64,000 nt of DNA. Origin: Kosmotoga olearia TBF 19.5.1. Lineage in GTDB: Bacteria; Thermotogota; Thermotogae; Petrotogales; Kosmotogaceae. The position numbers and the translations under genes were made by a program. The DNA lies in NCBI RefSeq assembly GCF_000023325.1, contig NC_012785.1, positions 1,116,001 to 1,180,000 on the forward strand. The letters are read 5' to 3'. The notes under the pieces are model-generated. The model made no database searches. It was not told the origin of the DNA and was given only the letters and a program-made list of their open reading frames with translations. How positions within the stretch are numbered: the stretch's first letter is position 1; the number at the start of each line of letters is the position of its first letter. Positions 52,891 through 61,749 of this stretch are shown here, one piece after another.

Positions 52891-52924
52891 AAGCGGAACC
52901 TTTTTATAAAGGTTCCGCTTTTTT
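52891..52924 (+). terminator. Rho-independent terminator after the protease gene
   Basis: AAGCGGAACC and GGTTCCGCTT form a perfect 10-bp stem around a 10-base AT loop, followed by a T-run. It ends the cohesin/papain operon; the convergent flippase-like gene stops at 52971. Confidence 0.9.
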
Positions 52925-52970
52925 GCTATTTTGTATTAATGCATCATCGATACTTATTCTTGTTTTGAAA

Positions 52971-54053
52971 TCAGGTATCTATCTTGGCTTTCGTGTTCTT
53001 CCCTCTTCTGACCTGTTGAATAAAAAATACCAGGGAACCCACAACGATCACAAAATGATAAGTCAACAACCTCCAGAGGGTAACGCTTATAGCTATAAGA
53101 TCTTTGGGGACAGCGTCTTTCAGCATGAAAAAAAGCCCTGCTTCGAGCGCGCCGCTCGCACCGGGGGTCGGTACATAAAAAGCCACAAGAAACAGCAGCT
53201 CCTGGACCCCCCAAACATCAAGAAAAGAAGCCGTTACAGGTTTTCCAGAGGTCTTTGATAGCCCGATGATGAGGAAATACAGGATGAATTTGAAAACCAT
53301 GCTGAAAAGAATAGCGAGCCCAACATCCACGAACATGTAGTGAGGGCCTTTGCGCCAGATGAAATGCATGTAATAGTTAAATTCCTCAAAGTTTTTAAGC
53401 AGTCTCTCGCGAACTTCGTCGGGTTCGCAGTTCAGCCACTTCGCAAATAACTTACGTAAAAACTTTGGTTTTACAAGAAGATCTACGAGTCTTGTGAGAA
53501 GTTTCCGGGAATAAGAGAGAGTAGTCAACAACACCAAAAGGGCAAAGGTAAAAAAAGCACCCAGAAAAGCAAGAATTCCAATTCCTGGTATATTCAAAAA
53601 ACTTCTCCAGTATTTAGGAAGAAAGAAGATCGCCAGGGTAAGTATGGCTATATTTGTCATAACATAACGTGAGACGATTACAGCCGCGGCTGTTGTAACG
53701 TCTATGCCTTTTTTGGTTAAATCGTATATCTGGAATGGCTGCCCACCAGCAGCGAAGGGAGTTATGTTGTTGAAGTACTGCATGAGGAGATTGTTAGTGA
53801 AAGCATATGAATATTTGAATTTTATTCCAAAGGCTCTGAGAAGCAGAAGGGTTCTGAGGGCGTTTATAGACAATGCTATCAAATACAACAGAAGTGCGCC
53901 AAGGATCCACTGAAACGGAAGCTTCAGGAAAAGAGAAAGATCCAGTTCTTCTCCTGTAAGAGCCAATATAGCTAAAATAACGATAACACTTATAAGAATC
54001 GCGTAGACTATATTCTTTGATGAGGCTTGCCGTTTAACTCCCTTTTCTTTCAT
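52971..54053 (-). CDS. LPG-synthase-TM/flippase-like membrane protein (UPF0104), copy 1
   Basis: A 360-residue integral membrane protein of the AglD/lysylphosphatidylglycerol-synthase-TM family, with about eight hydrophobic segments and the family motif NITPFAAGGQPFQIYDLTKKG near residue 90. Such proteins move or modify lipid-linked sugars or amino acids across the membrane. AAAAGGAGCATGT precedes ATG 54053. It is paralogous to 62484-63545. It stands alone here. Confidence 0.85.
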   Translation of the reverse strand: MKEKGVKRQASSKNIVYAILISVIVILAILALTGEELDLSLFLKLPFQWILGALLLYLIALSINALRTLLLLRAFGIKFKYSYAFTNNLLMQYFNNITPFAAGGQPFQIYDLTKKGIDVTTAAAVIVSRYVMTNIAILTLAIFFLPKYWRSFLNIPGIGILAFLGAFFTFALLVLLTTLSYSRKLLTRLVDLLVKPKFLRKLFAKWLNCEPDEVRERLLKNFEEFNYYMHFIWRKGPHYMFVDVGLAILFSMVFKFILYFLIIGLSKTSGKPVTASFLDVWGVQELLFLVAFYVPTPGASGALEAGLFFMLKDAVPKDLIAISVTLWRLLTYHFVIVVGSLVFFIQQVRRGKNTKAKIDT

Positions 54054-54510
54054 ACATGCTCCTTTTGGCATTTTTTTGCTTTGAAATTATAACATGCCAA
54101 CTATTTTTCGCTTTTTAGTGTTTCCAGTACGTGAGGTCATTACCACCGAATATTTTGAAAACGATTTTTCATTCAATACCCGATTTTAAATAATGGCAAG
54201 GGATTTTTGGATAATATGGGATAATCAACGTCATTGAGTGAATATTGGTTTTGTAAACGTTTGACACGCTTTCGATTCTGTTGATAGAAATTGTGCAAAG
54301 TGGGTGAGATGCACGCTAAAGTAATTAGTTTTAGTAATTGGTTAGTTACTATAAAAGGAATTGATAATAGAGCATTTCTTTTTAGTTTTATTAATGGGCG
54401 TTAGGTAAATTTTGAAATGCTCTGATTATTTTAATTTAAAGCCTCCCTATGGTATACTTTCAGCTAAAATACGGCAAAGATTAGCCACTATCTATTGGGG
54501 AGGTGTTGTT
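54054..54510. other. Long intergenic region upstream of the liv operon
   Basis: 457 bases without a gene. It contains the divergent promoters of the flippase-like gene and livJ. A TGGTATACT at about 54450 is an extended -10-like sequence for livJ. The inverted repeat at 54369-54423 is listed separately. A TGTAAACGTTTGACA near 54252 looks like a LacI operator, but its relevance is unclear. Confidence 0.5.
54369..54423. repeat. 10-bp inverted repeat in the liv upstream region
   Basis: AGAGCATTTC (54369-54378) and GAAATGCTCT (54414-54423) are perfect complements separated by 35 bases, about 90 bases before livJ. It may form a stem in the leader or be an operator pair. Confidence 0.5.
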
Positions 54511-55614
54511 GTGAGAAGACTAGTTGTAGTATTGTTGATTTTATCCATGGGGATTATATCGCTTGGGGCGATCAAGATAGGGGTTGTCTTGCCGATGACA
54601 GGCGGGATTGCCGCTTTTGGAAGAATGGTCTGGGAAGGAGTAGAGATTGCACGTGAATTGTTTCCTACCGCTCTTGGACAGGAAATAGAGCTTGTGTTGC
54701 TTGACAATCGTAGTGACAAGGTTGAAGCTGCCAACGCCGTAAGGCGTGCAATTGAACACGAAAAAGTGCTGGCAATTCTTGGGGAAATTGCGAGTTCTCA
54801 CACTCTGGCTGGAGGGGCTGTTGCTGAAGAAAAACGTACTCCGATGGTTTCACCTTCTTCGACCAATCCTCTTGTGACCTCAGGGAAAAAGTATGTTTCT
54901 CGTGTGTGTTTTATCGATCCATTCCAGGGTTGGGCTGCAGCCAAACTCGCTTTTGAAAATCTTGATGCGAGAAACGTTGCGATCTTCATGGATGTTGAAC
55001 AGGACTATGCTGTTGGTCTGGCAAACTTCTTCAAAAAGACCTTCCTTGAACTTGGAGGCACTGTTTTCTTCGAATACTACAAAACTGGAGACCAGGATTT
55101 CTCTGCACAGGTGTATGACGCTCTTATGAGAGGTGCCGATGCTTTCTTCATTCCCGGGTACTACCAGGAGATTGCACTTATAGCTATTCAGGCAAGGCAA
55201 CTGGGTTTCTACGGTCCGCTCGTAACCGGTGACGGTGCGGATGCTCCCGAAACTATCTCCATCGGTGGAGATGCTGTCAATGGTCTTTACTTCACAACCC
55301 ATTACCATCCAGATAGTCCAGCTGTTACAGAAAATGCCAAGCTCTTCTTAGAAAAGTTCAGAGAAAAGTATGGAAAAGAACCGGCAGCTCTCAGTGCTCT
55401 TGGTTTTGATGCGTACATGGTTATAAGGGATGCCATAATCAGGGCTGGATCTCTCGATAAAGATGCTATCGCGGAAGAAATAAGAAAAACGAAGAACTTC
55501 CCGGGAGCTACCGGAATCATCAACATCGATTCCAACGGGGATGCGGTAAAATCTGTGGCAATAGTAAAAATAGAAGACGGCAAATTCAAGTACGAGACCA
55601 CTATAAATCCATAA
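54511..55614 (+). CDS. livJ: Branched-chain amino-acid ABC transporter binding protein
   Basis: A 367-residue LivJ-type binding protein. GTG 54511 follows GGGGAGGTGTT. The signal peptide RRLVVVLLILSMGIISLGA precedes IKIGVVLPMTGGIAAFGRMV; YAVGLANFFKKTFLELGGTV, FFIPGYYQEIALIAIQARQL and GFDAYMVIRDAIIRAG are family hallmarks. No lipobox is seen. Ligands are usually leucine, isoleucine and valine, but relatives bind other amino acids or amides. Confidence 0.9.
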   Translation: MRRLVVVLLILSMGIISLGAIKIGVVLPMTGGIAAFGRMVWEGVEIARELFPTALGQEIELVLLDNRSDKVEAANAVRRAIEHEKVLAILGEIASSHTLAGGAVAEEKRTPMVSPSSTNPLVTSGKKYVSRVCFIDPFQGWAAAKLAFENLDARNVAIFMDVEQDYAVGLANFFKKTFLELGGTVFFEYYKTGDQDFSAQVYDALMRGADAFFIPGYYQEIALIAIQARQLGFYGPLVTGDGADAPETISIGGDAVNGLYFTTHYHPDSPAVTENAKLFLEKFREKYGKEPAALSALGFDAYMVIRDAIIRAGSLDKDAIAEEIRKTKNFPGATGIINIDSNGDAVKSVAIVKIEDGKFKYETTINP

Positions 55615-55622
55615 CATGATTT

Positions 55623-55653
55623 AAGAGAGGGAATGCACATTCTTCCCTCTCTT
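55623..55653 (+). terminator. Hairpin between livJ and livH
   Basis: AAGAGAGGGAA and TTCCCTCTCTT make an 11-bp stem with a 9-base loop and a T-rich tail directly after livJ. It probably sets the excess of binding protein over permease by partial termination or by mRNA protection. Confidence 0.75.
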
Positions 55654-55717
55654 TTCCCGTTTTTCTTTTCTTTTTTTTCACTTCATCTTTCTTCTGTGAT
55701 GTTCGGAGGTGGACTTT

Positions 55718-56659
55718 TTGGATTGGAGGACATTATTGCAGAATTTTGTTAACGGTTTGAGTCTGGGTTCACTGTATGCACTTATAGCGATCGGCTATAC
55801 TATGGTTTATGGTATTTTAAGGTTGATAAACTTCGCCCATGGCGATGTTTTCATGATGTCTGTTTATTTCGCTTTCTATTTCGTTACTATCGGAAAGCTT
55901 CCATGGTGGCTTTCATTTGCTTTGGCGATTCTTGGAGCGGCTCTGTTGGGATTTGCTATAGACAGAGTTGCATATAAACCTATAAGAAATGCACCTCGTG
56001 TTTCAGCACTTATAACAGCAATTGGTGTATCGTTTTTTCTTGAAAGTCTGGCGGTAGTTGTATTTTCCGGTATTCCTAAATCTTTCCGCAATATCTATCC
56101 GAATTTTCTGAACAAAATGATAATTATAGGTGGCCATGAAGAAATCAAGTACGGAAGAAAGGTCATAATGGGAGGATTGCGTTTTCCTCTGGTTTCTCTG
56201 GTCACATTGATCATAACAGGAATAATACTGGTAATTCTGTGGTGGATAATTTACAGGACAAAAATAGGAATGGCAATGAGAGCAGTTTCAGTTGATATTC
56301 CTACAACAGCTCTCATGGGAATAAATGTAGATAATGTTATTGGATTTACTTTTGCTTTTGGCTCAGCATTAGCGGCAATAGGAGGACTGCTCTGGGCTAG
56401 CCGATACCCGCAGATCTGGCCGTATATGGGCTTTATGCCAGGATTGAAAGCTTTCATTGCAGCCGTTTTCGGTGGTATTGGCTCCATTCAGGGAGCTGTA
56501 ATTGGTGGATTGCTATTGGGGTTAACAGAGATAATGTTGGTGGGGATCTTCCCGAGCCTGGCTGGTTATAGAGATGCGTTCGCTTTTTTCATACTCATCA
56601 TTATTCTTTCTTTGAAACCCAATGGTTTACTGGGTAAGAAAATTATCGTAAAGGTGTGA
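55718..56659 (+). CDS. livH: Branched-chain amino-acid ABC permease LivH
   Basis: A 313-residue membrane protein with about eight hydrophobic segments; LSLGSLYALIAIGYTMVYGI, the N-terminal LivH signature, is present. TTG 55718 with GGAGGTGGACTT is preferred; GTG 55709 lies inside that site. Last bases overlap livM (TGATG). Confidence 0.92.
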   Translation: MDWRTLLQNFVNGLSLGSLYALIAIGYTMVYGILRLINFAHGDVFMMSVYFAFYFVTIGKLPWWLSFALAILGAALLGFAIDRVAYKPIRNAPRVSALITAIGVSFFLESLAVVVFSGIPKSFRNIYPNFLNKMIIIGGHEEIKYGRKVIMGGLRFPLVSLVTLIITGIILVILWWIIYRTKIGMAMRAVSVDIPTTALMGINVDNVIGFTFAFGSALAAIGGLLWASRYPQIWPYMGFMPGLKAFIAAVFGGIGSIQGAVIGGLLLGLTEIMLVGIFPSLAGYRDAFAFFILIIILSLKPNGLLGKKIIVKV

Positions 56660-57726
56660 TGTCAGTGAGATTATCTAAGAGAGTTAACTTAATACTGACG
56701 ATAACATTTTTGCTTTTCATCGCTCTTTTGCTTTACCTGGCCGACGGGAATCTTAACACCTATTATGTAAGGATTATCTCTCTCATTGGTATATACGGAA
56801 TAATGGCGGTTAGCCTGACTTTAATCAATGGAATCACAGGTATTTTTTCACTGGGACATGCCGGATTTATGGCCATCGGTGCCTACACTTCTGCGCTGTT
56901 GACCATGTCCGTACAACAAAAAGAAATGACTTTCATTCTAGATAAGCTCATCTGGCCGTTCAATTCGATACAGATCCCATTTCTTCCGGCAACGTTGATC
57001 GGCGGACTTGTAGCTGCTGGTTTTGCTTTCTTAATTGGATGGCCGTCTCTTAGGTTGTCCGGAGATTACCTTGCGATCACAACATTAGGATTCAGCGAAA
57101 TAATAAGGATCCTGGCACTCAACCTGAGATCTGTAACAAATGGTGCTCTCGGGCTTAAGGGTATTCCAACCTACACCAACGTGTGGTGGGCCTGGGGCTG
57201 GTTATTTGTTACGGTGTTGTTCATAGCTAGCTTGGTCAACAGTAGTTATGGAAGAGCATTGAAGGCAATACGTGAAGATCGTGTCGCAGCTGAATCGATG
57301 GGGATAAACGTTTTCAGGCATCAGTTAATGGCCTTTGTCGTAGGAGGATTTTTTGCCGGTATTGCGGGTTCTCTTTATGCCCACTGGTTATCCACAATTG
57401 ATCCCAGAACAACCACAATAGGAGTCCTACTGACTTTCAACGCTTTGATAATGATAGTTATAGGCGGTCTCGGCAGTATAAGTGGTGCCATCATTGGTGC
57501 AGCTCTTTTCGCTTTCCTGACCGAGTGGCTGAGATTCCTAGAGGAATCTATAAAGATTTTCTCATTCGAATTCTCCGGTATTCCTGGCATGAGAATGCTG
57601 GTACTTTCGGCTCTCTTCGTAATCGTGATGATCTTCTGGCCACGCGGCATAATGGGAAAAAATGAGTTGACATGGAATAATCTGTACAACTGGATCTTTA
57701 GAAAAAAGGGTGAAGCCAATGAGTAA
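56659..57726 (+). CDS. livM: Branched-chain amino-acid ABC permease LivM
   Basis: A 355-residue permease. GIMAVSLTLINGITGIFSLG, HAGFMAIGAYTSALLT and GAIIGAALFAFLTEWLRFLE are typical of LivM. Start ATG 56659 shares a base with the livH stop; overlaps livG by eight bases. Confidence 0.92.
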   Translation: MSVRLSKRVNLILTITFLLFIALLLYLADGNLNTYYVRIISLIGIYGIMAVSLTLINGITGIFSLGHAGFMAIGAYTSALLTMSVQQKEMTFILDKLIWPFNSIQIPFLPATLIGGLVAAGFAFLIGWPSLRLSGDYLAITTLGFSEIIRILALNLRSVTNGALGLKGIPTYTNVWWAWGWLFVTVLFIASLVNSSYGRALKAIREDRVAAESMGINVFRHQLMAFVVGGFFAGIAGSLYAHWLSTIDPRTTTIGVLLTFNALIMIVIGGLGSISGAIIGAALFAFLTEWLRFLEESIKIFSFEFSGIPGMRMLVLSALFVIVMIFWPRGIMGKNELTWNNLYNWIFRKKGEANE

Positions 57727-58558
57727 ACTGTTAGAACTTAATCACGTAACCATGAAGTTTGGTGGGCTTGTTGCCGTAAATGATTTCGATAATTACATTG
57801 AAGAAGGAGAAATTCTCGGCTTGATTGGCCCCAATGGTGCAGGAAAAACAACTGTGTTCAATGTGATCACAGGTGTTTATGTTCCAACAGAAGGGCGAAT
57901 AATCTTTAATGGTGTGGATATCACACCTTTTAAGCCTCACCAGATCACGCATCTTGGCATTGCTAGAACGTTCCAGAACATAAGGTTGTTTGAAGAAATG
58001 ACCGTTCTGGAAAATGTTATGGTGGCCCAGCATCACGAGCTTGCTACGACAGATGCTGAAAAATTGTTGCGGCAAGCAGGTAGGGAACCTTACGGTGCTG
58101 GTGGGATGTGGTTCTGGAAAGCTGTTTTGAGATTGGGTTATCTAGACAAAGAAAAAAGCATAATGAAAAAATCAATGGAGCTCTTAGAACGGATGGGATT
58201 GGCGGAATTTGCAAACGAAAAAGCGAGTTCTCTTCCATACGGTGCACAACGGCTTTTGGAAATTGCAAGGGCTTTAGCAACTGATGCAAAACTTCTCTTG
58301 CTGGACGAGCCTGCCGCCGGAATGAATCCATCCGAAAGTCATGATTTGATGAATATGATCCGGAAAATCCGGGACGAATTTGGTGTTACTATTTTCCTTA
58401 TAGAACATGATATGAAAGTCGTCATGGGATTGTGTGAACGTATTTTAGTCATGGATTACGGAAAACTCATCGCAAACGGAACACCCGAAGAGGTTCAGAA
58501 GAATCCGAAAGTAATAGAGGCTTATCTCGGGGAGGAATGGCAGAATGTCGGAACGTGA
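57719..58558 (+). CDS. livG: Branched-chain amino-acid ABC ATPase LivG
   Basis: A 279-residue ABC ATPase: Walker A GPNGAGKTT, family-type loop ARTFQNIRLFEEMTVLENVM, LPYGAQRLLEIARALATDAK signature, Walker B LLLLDEPAAGMNPSE. The insert with DKEKSIMKKSMELLERMGLA is usual for LivG. The start overlaps livM and the end overlaps livF. Confidence 0.93.
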   Translation: MSKLLELNHVTMKFGGLVAVNDFDNYIEEGEILGLIGPNGAGKTTVFNVITGVYVPTEGRIIFNGVDITPFKPHQITHLGIARTFQNIRLFEEMTVLENVMVAQHHELATTDAEKLLRQAGREPYGAGGMWFWKAVLRLGYLDKEKSIMKKSMELLERMGLAEFANEKASSLPYGAQRLLEIARALATDAKLLLLDEPAAGMNPSESHDLMNMIRKIRDEFGVTIFLIEHDMKVVMGLCERILVMDYGKLIANGTPEEVQKNPKVIEAYLGEEWQNVGT

Positions 58559-59267
58559 TTTCTTATTGACAATAGAAGATCTCAGGGTAAACTATGGAGC
58601 AATAAAAGCTTTGAAAGGTATAAGCCTCAACGTTCCCCAAGGGAAAATAGTTACATTGATCGGTGCAAATGGTGCGGGAAAAACAACCACGCTTTCGGCT
58701 ATTAGTGGCTTAGTGAAAGCTGCATCTGGAAAAATTACTTTTAACGGCGAAGATATAACCAATCTTCCACCTCACGAAATTAACCACAGAGGAATTTCGT
58801 TAGTTCCTGAAGGCAGGAGAATATTCCCAAATCTGACGGTACGGGAAAATCTCCTCATGGGAGCCTACAACAGAAAAGACAAAGATGAAGTCCAGAAAAG
58901 TATGCAATGGGTATTCGACTTATTTCCCCGTTTGAAAGAACGTATAAACCAGCTTGGTGGAACGCTTTCAGGCGGTGAACAGCAAATGTTGGCCATAAGC
59001 AGGGCTTTGATGTCAAAACCAAAGCTCCTCATGATGGATGAACCATCTCTTGGCCTTGCTCCCATGCTGGTAATGGAGGTTTTTGAAGTCATAAAAAAGA
59101 TAAACGAAGATGGCGGAACAATTCTCCTAATTGAACAGAACGCAGCTGGAGCACTCAAGGTTTCTCATTATGGCTACGTTCTCGAAACAGGAAGGATAAC
59201 GCTTGAAGGCCCTTCAAAAGAGCTTTTAGCTAACGAAGAGGTTAAAAACGCTTATTTAGGAATTTGA
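58545..59267 (+). CDS. livF: Branched-chain amino-acid ABC ATPase LivF
   Basis: A 240-residue ABC ATPase: Walker A GANGAGKTT, VPEGRRIFPNLTVRENLLMG, signature LSGGEQQMLAISRALMSKPK, Walker B LLMMDEPSLGLAPM. The VLETGRITLEG end is typical for LivF. It completes the liv operon. Confidence 0.93.
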   Translation: MSERDFLLTIEDLRVNYGAIKALKGISLNVPQGKIVTLIGANGAGKTTTLSAISGLVKAASGKITFNGEDITNLPPHEINHRGISLVPEGRRIFPNLTVRENLLMGAYNRKDKDEVQKSMQWVFDLFPRLKERINQLGGTLSGGEQQMLAISRALMSKPKLLMMDEPSLGLAPMLVMEVFEVIKKINEDGGTILLIEQNAAGALKVSHYGYVLETGRITLEGPSKELLANEEVKNAYLGI

Positions 59268-59295
59268 GCTTAAAACACTTGAGAGGGTTGAAGAT

Positions 59296-60117
59296 ATGCG
59301 TATAGGCATAATTGGTGTAGGAAACATTGGAAGTATCCTTGCCAGAAAGATTCATAATAGATTTTCAATGGACGTGGGAATGCTTTTTCTGTGCGACCGT
59401 TTTCCCGAAAAACTCAGGGATTTTGCCGATAATGATAAAGTTAAAATCTCTGACGACCCAGAGAAAGTTTGTGAACAGTCGGATGTGATATTTCTTGCCG
59501 TCAAACCTCAAGACGCAGATAACTTGCTATCACAGATAGCAAGCATAGACTTTTCGGAAAAAGCGGTTGTGAGCACGATGACGGGAATTTCCGTGTCGAC
59601 AATTCAGAAAGCGTTGGATGCAAAAAACGTCGCCAGAATTATGCCAAATATCCCAATAGATATAGGAAAAGGTGTAATCGCGCTTTATTTTTCTGATTCC
59701 TTTGAGAAAGCCAGAAGGGAACTCATTCTTAAACTTTTGGACCCTCTTGGTACAGTTATTACCGTAAACGAGAAAGATTTTCCGGCTGTTACGGCGTTGA
59801 GTGGTAGCGGCCCGGCGTTCATTTTTGTTATTATAGAGGCATTGATTGACGTTGGGCTGAAAATGGGGCTTTCGTATGATACTTCTAGAGCACTGATTCT
59901 TGATATGATTCTCGGCTCGGTAGAGCTGTTAAAAGTGAAAGGGAACCATCCTGGTGAGTTCAGGCACATAGTGACTTCTCCCGGAGGGACAACGATCGAA
60001 GGGATCTATTCTTTGGAGCGTGAAGGTCTCAGGGGTACGATTATGAAAGTCCTTTTTGACACCTACTCTCGAGCTATCGATATAAGTAAGAAGGCTTCAG
60101 GTGTAGATAATACATAA
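59296..60117 (+). CDS. proC: Pyrroline-5-carboxylate reductase
   Basis: A 273-residue ProC: N-terminal NAD(P) fold GIIGVGNIGSILARKI, AVKPQDADNLLSQIA, MPNIPIDIGKGVIALYFS, and the dimer motif ALSGSGPAFIFVIIEALIDV, then TSPGGTTIEGIYSLEREG. It makes proline from pyrroline-5-carboxylate. It may be co-transcribed with the liv genes (28 bases). Confidence 0.9.
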   Translation: MRIGIIGVGNIGSILARKIHNRFSMDVGMLFLCDRFPEKLRDFADNDKVKISDDPEKVCEQSDVIFLAVKPQDADNLLSQIASIDFSEKAVVSTMTGISVSTIQKALDAKNVARIMPNIPIDIGKGVIALYFSDSFEKARRELILKLLDPLGTVITVNEKDFPAVTALSGSGPAFIFVIIEALIDVGLKMGLSYDTSRALILDMILGSVELLKVKGNHPGEFRHIVTSPGGTTIEGIYSLEREGLRGTIMKVLFDTYSRAIDISKKASGVDNT

Positions 60118-60150
60118 TTTTTTTCATTTTTCGGACTATTTCCTGTATAA

Positions 60151-60248
60151 TTTCTAATATCCTTGCGCTATTTTCATGGTGCCCTTGTCTTCTGTTTAAT
60201 AAGAAGATAAGGGCACCAAGATTTCAGGCAAATGTTTCTAATATCCTT
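60151..60248. repeat. Hairpin element flanked by 14-bp direct repeats
   Basis: TTTCTAATATCCTT occurs at 60151-60164 and 60235-60248. Between them GGTGCCCTTGTCTTCT and AGAAGATAAGGGCACC (60178-60217) pair into a 16-bp stem with one G-U or mismatch. A hairpin bounded by direct repeats looks like a small mobile repeat, but no other copy is visible. No T-run, so not a normal terminator of proC. Confidence 0.55.
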
Positions 60249-60511
60249 CCGTAACTACAAAATTTAGGTTAATAGGAAAAGATTCTTAGAAATGAACGGT
60301 AAAACTCGCTCTTGTAATAAAAGCATACTTGAGTAGATATTCTTAGTTCAATAGTATGGTAGAATTTTGGTGTGACATTAAGTCATGTCATCCACGGTTT
60401 GTTCTCAATTTAGGAGTCTATTTCGTATTTTTTAACATATAAAAACGATGAACTACTTCTTTTCTTATTTTAACTGGGAAGTAGTAGGGTTTATTTGCCT
60501 AAAAAACATTA

Positions 60512-60558
60512 TGTATGCTTGAAGCATACAACTTTTTATGTCTGATATTATGTATAAT
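60512..60558 (+). promoter_or_regulatory. Palindrome and -10 box upstream of the glycosyltransferase operon
   Basis: TGTATGCTT-G-AAGCATACA (60512-60530) is a perfect 9-bp palindrome, and TATAAT stands at 60553-60558, 25 bases before the TTG start. The palindrome covers the expected -35 area, so a repressor site is plausible. Confidence 0.5.
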
Positions 60559-60582
60559 GATATTGATTGGTGGTGAAGTGTT

Positions 60583-61716
60583 TTGGTAAGCTTTGTGTAC
60601 GGTGTGATCATAGGATTTGTATTTGCGTTTATTGGGTACGTGAAAAATCACTTCACAAAAAAGCTTCTGGACGTTAATTATTCAGACGATGTTGATTACT
60701 CTGTTGTGGCTGTCATTGCCGCAAAGAATGAAGAAAGTGTTATAGAAAATACCGTTCGCAATTTGTTGACTAATTCCCCCCGATCTTTTCGGGTAATTGT
60801 TGTTGACGATAAATCCACGGATTCCACATATAAAATCCTGAGCGAGTTGTCAAGGGAATTTCCAAATTTGACCGTTGTTCGTAACACTGGTGCTCCAGGT
60901 AAATCTGAAGCTTTGAATGTTGCTCTTGATCTGGTCAAAGAGGATATTGTACTTTTCCTTGATGCTGACGCGCGTGTGGATTGGGATTTTATTAAGGAGT
61001 ATTCCAAACTCTTCCGCTCCCCTGAAATTAATGTTGTATTCACAGACTTCGAATCATATAATCAATCACGTACCCTGGCAGTTATTCTCCAGGATCTTTA
61101 TTTTTCCTTTATAAAAGCATTCGTATATTCTGGACTGTTTTCACCAACGATCTTCATGAACAGCGGCGTTTTCATCAGGAGAAAGGTTTTCGATATTGTT
61201 GGAAAGTTCGATCCACAAACTCTCGTGGATGATTTTGATTTAGCTCTTAGGCTCTGGAAGAGGAAACTCAAAGTGAAATTCGTCAGAGGCAAAAGGTGCA
61301 AGATACAGTATGCTTTCAGACTACAAGATTTATTCAAACAACACTGTCGCTGGTACATTGGGGGCATCAAAAAAATCTTTGAACAGTTCTCTGAGGGTTA
61401 CTATCTCGGTATTATAGCGATAGTAGCAATTGGAGCATTTGTGCTTTTTCCTATTTTGATGCTTGTATTAGCATACTTGCTAAAGGCTGATTATCTACTC
61501 AGCACAGTTATGCCGTTGTTCTGGGGCATTTTATACTCAAGTTCTTTGTTCAGCTATCTTTTCCACGATGGCCACAGGCCAAAAGAAATACTTATTAACA
61601 CCATTATAGGTGTTCCTGTAATGTACGCTTTCTTCCAAATCGCTATTCTGGTTTCTTTTGTCAGGTCTTTTGAAAAGAAATCTACGTGGTATAAGGTCAA
61701 GCGAGAAAAGATATGA
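60583..61716 (+). CDS. Membrane-associated GT2 glycosyltransferase (processive type)
   Basis: A 377-residue protein: one N-terminal helix, a GT2 domain (VIAAKNEESVIENTVRNLLT; VVDDKSTDS; LFLDADARVD), the acid DDFDLALRLW and the QxxRW-type QHCRW, then four C-terminal membrane helices. This is the order of cellulose- or hyaluronan-synthase-like enzymes, so it may make a polysaccharide or a glycolipid. TTG start with GGTGGTGAAGT. Confidence 0.88.
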   Translation: MVSFVYGVIIGFVFAFIGYVKNHFTKKLLDVNYSDDVDYSVVAVIAAKNEESVIENTVRNLLTNSPRSFRVIVVDDKSTDSTYKILSELSREFPNLTVVRNTGAPGKSEALNVALDLVKEDIVLFLDADARVDWDFIKEYSKLFRSPEINVVFTDFESYNQSRTLAVILQDLYFSFIKAFVYSGLFSPTIFMNSGVFIRRKVFDIVGKFDPQTLVDDFDLALRLWKRKLKVKFVRGKRCKIQYAFRLQDLFKQHCRWYIGGIKKIFEQFSEGYYLGIIAIVAIGAFVLFPILMLVLAYLLKADYLLSTVMPLFWGILYSSSLFSYLFHDGHRPKEILINTIIGVPVMYAFFQIAILVSFVRSFEKKSTWYKVKREKI

Positions 61717-61749
61717 AGGCCATGGGTTTACTTAAGGGTGTGTGAAAAA

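Noticed and set aside
54252-54266. TGTAAACGTTTGACA looks like a LacI-family operator
   Set aside because: Only a single site, symmetric over just eight central bases, with no LacI-type regulator in the window, and too far from livJ for a confident call.
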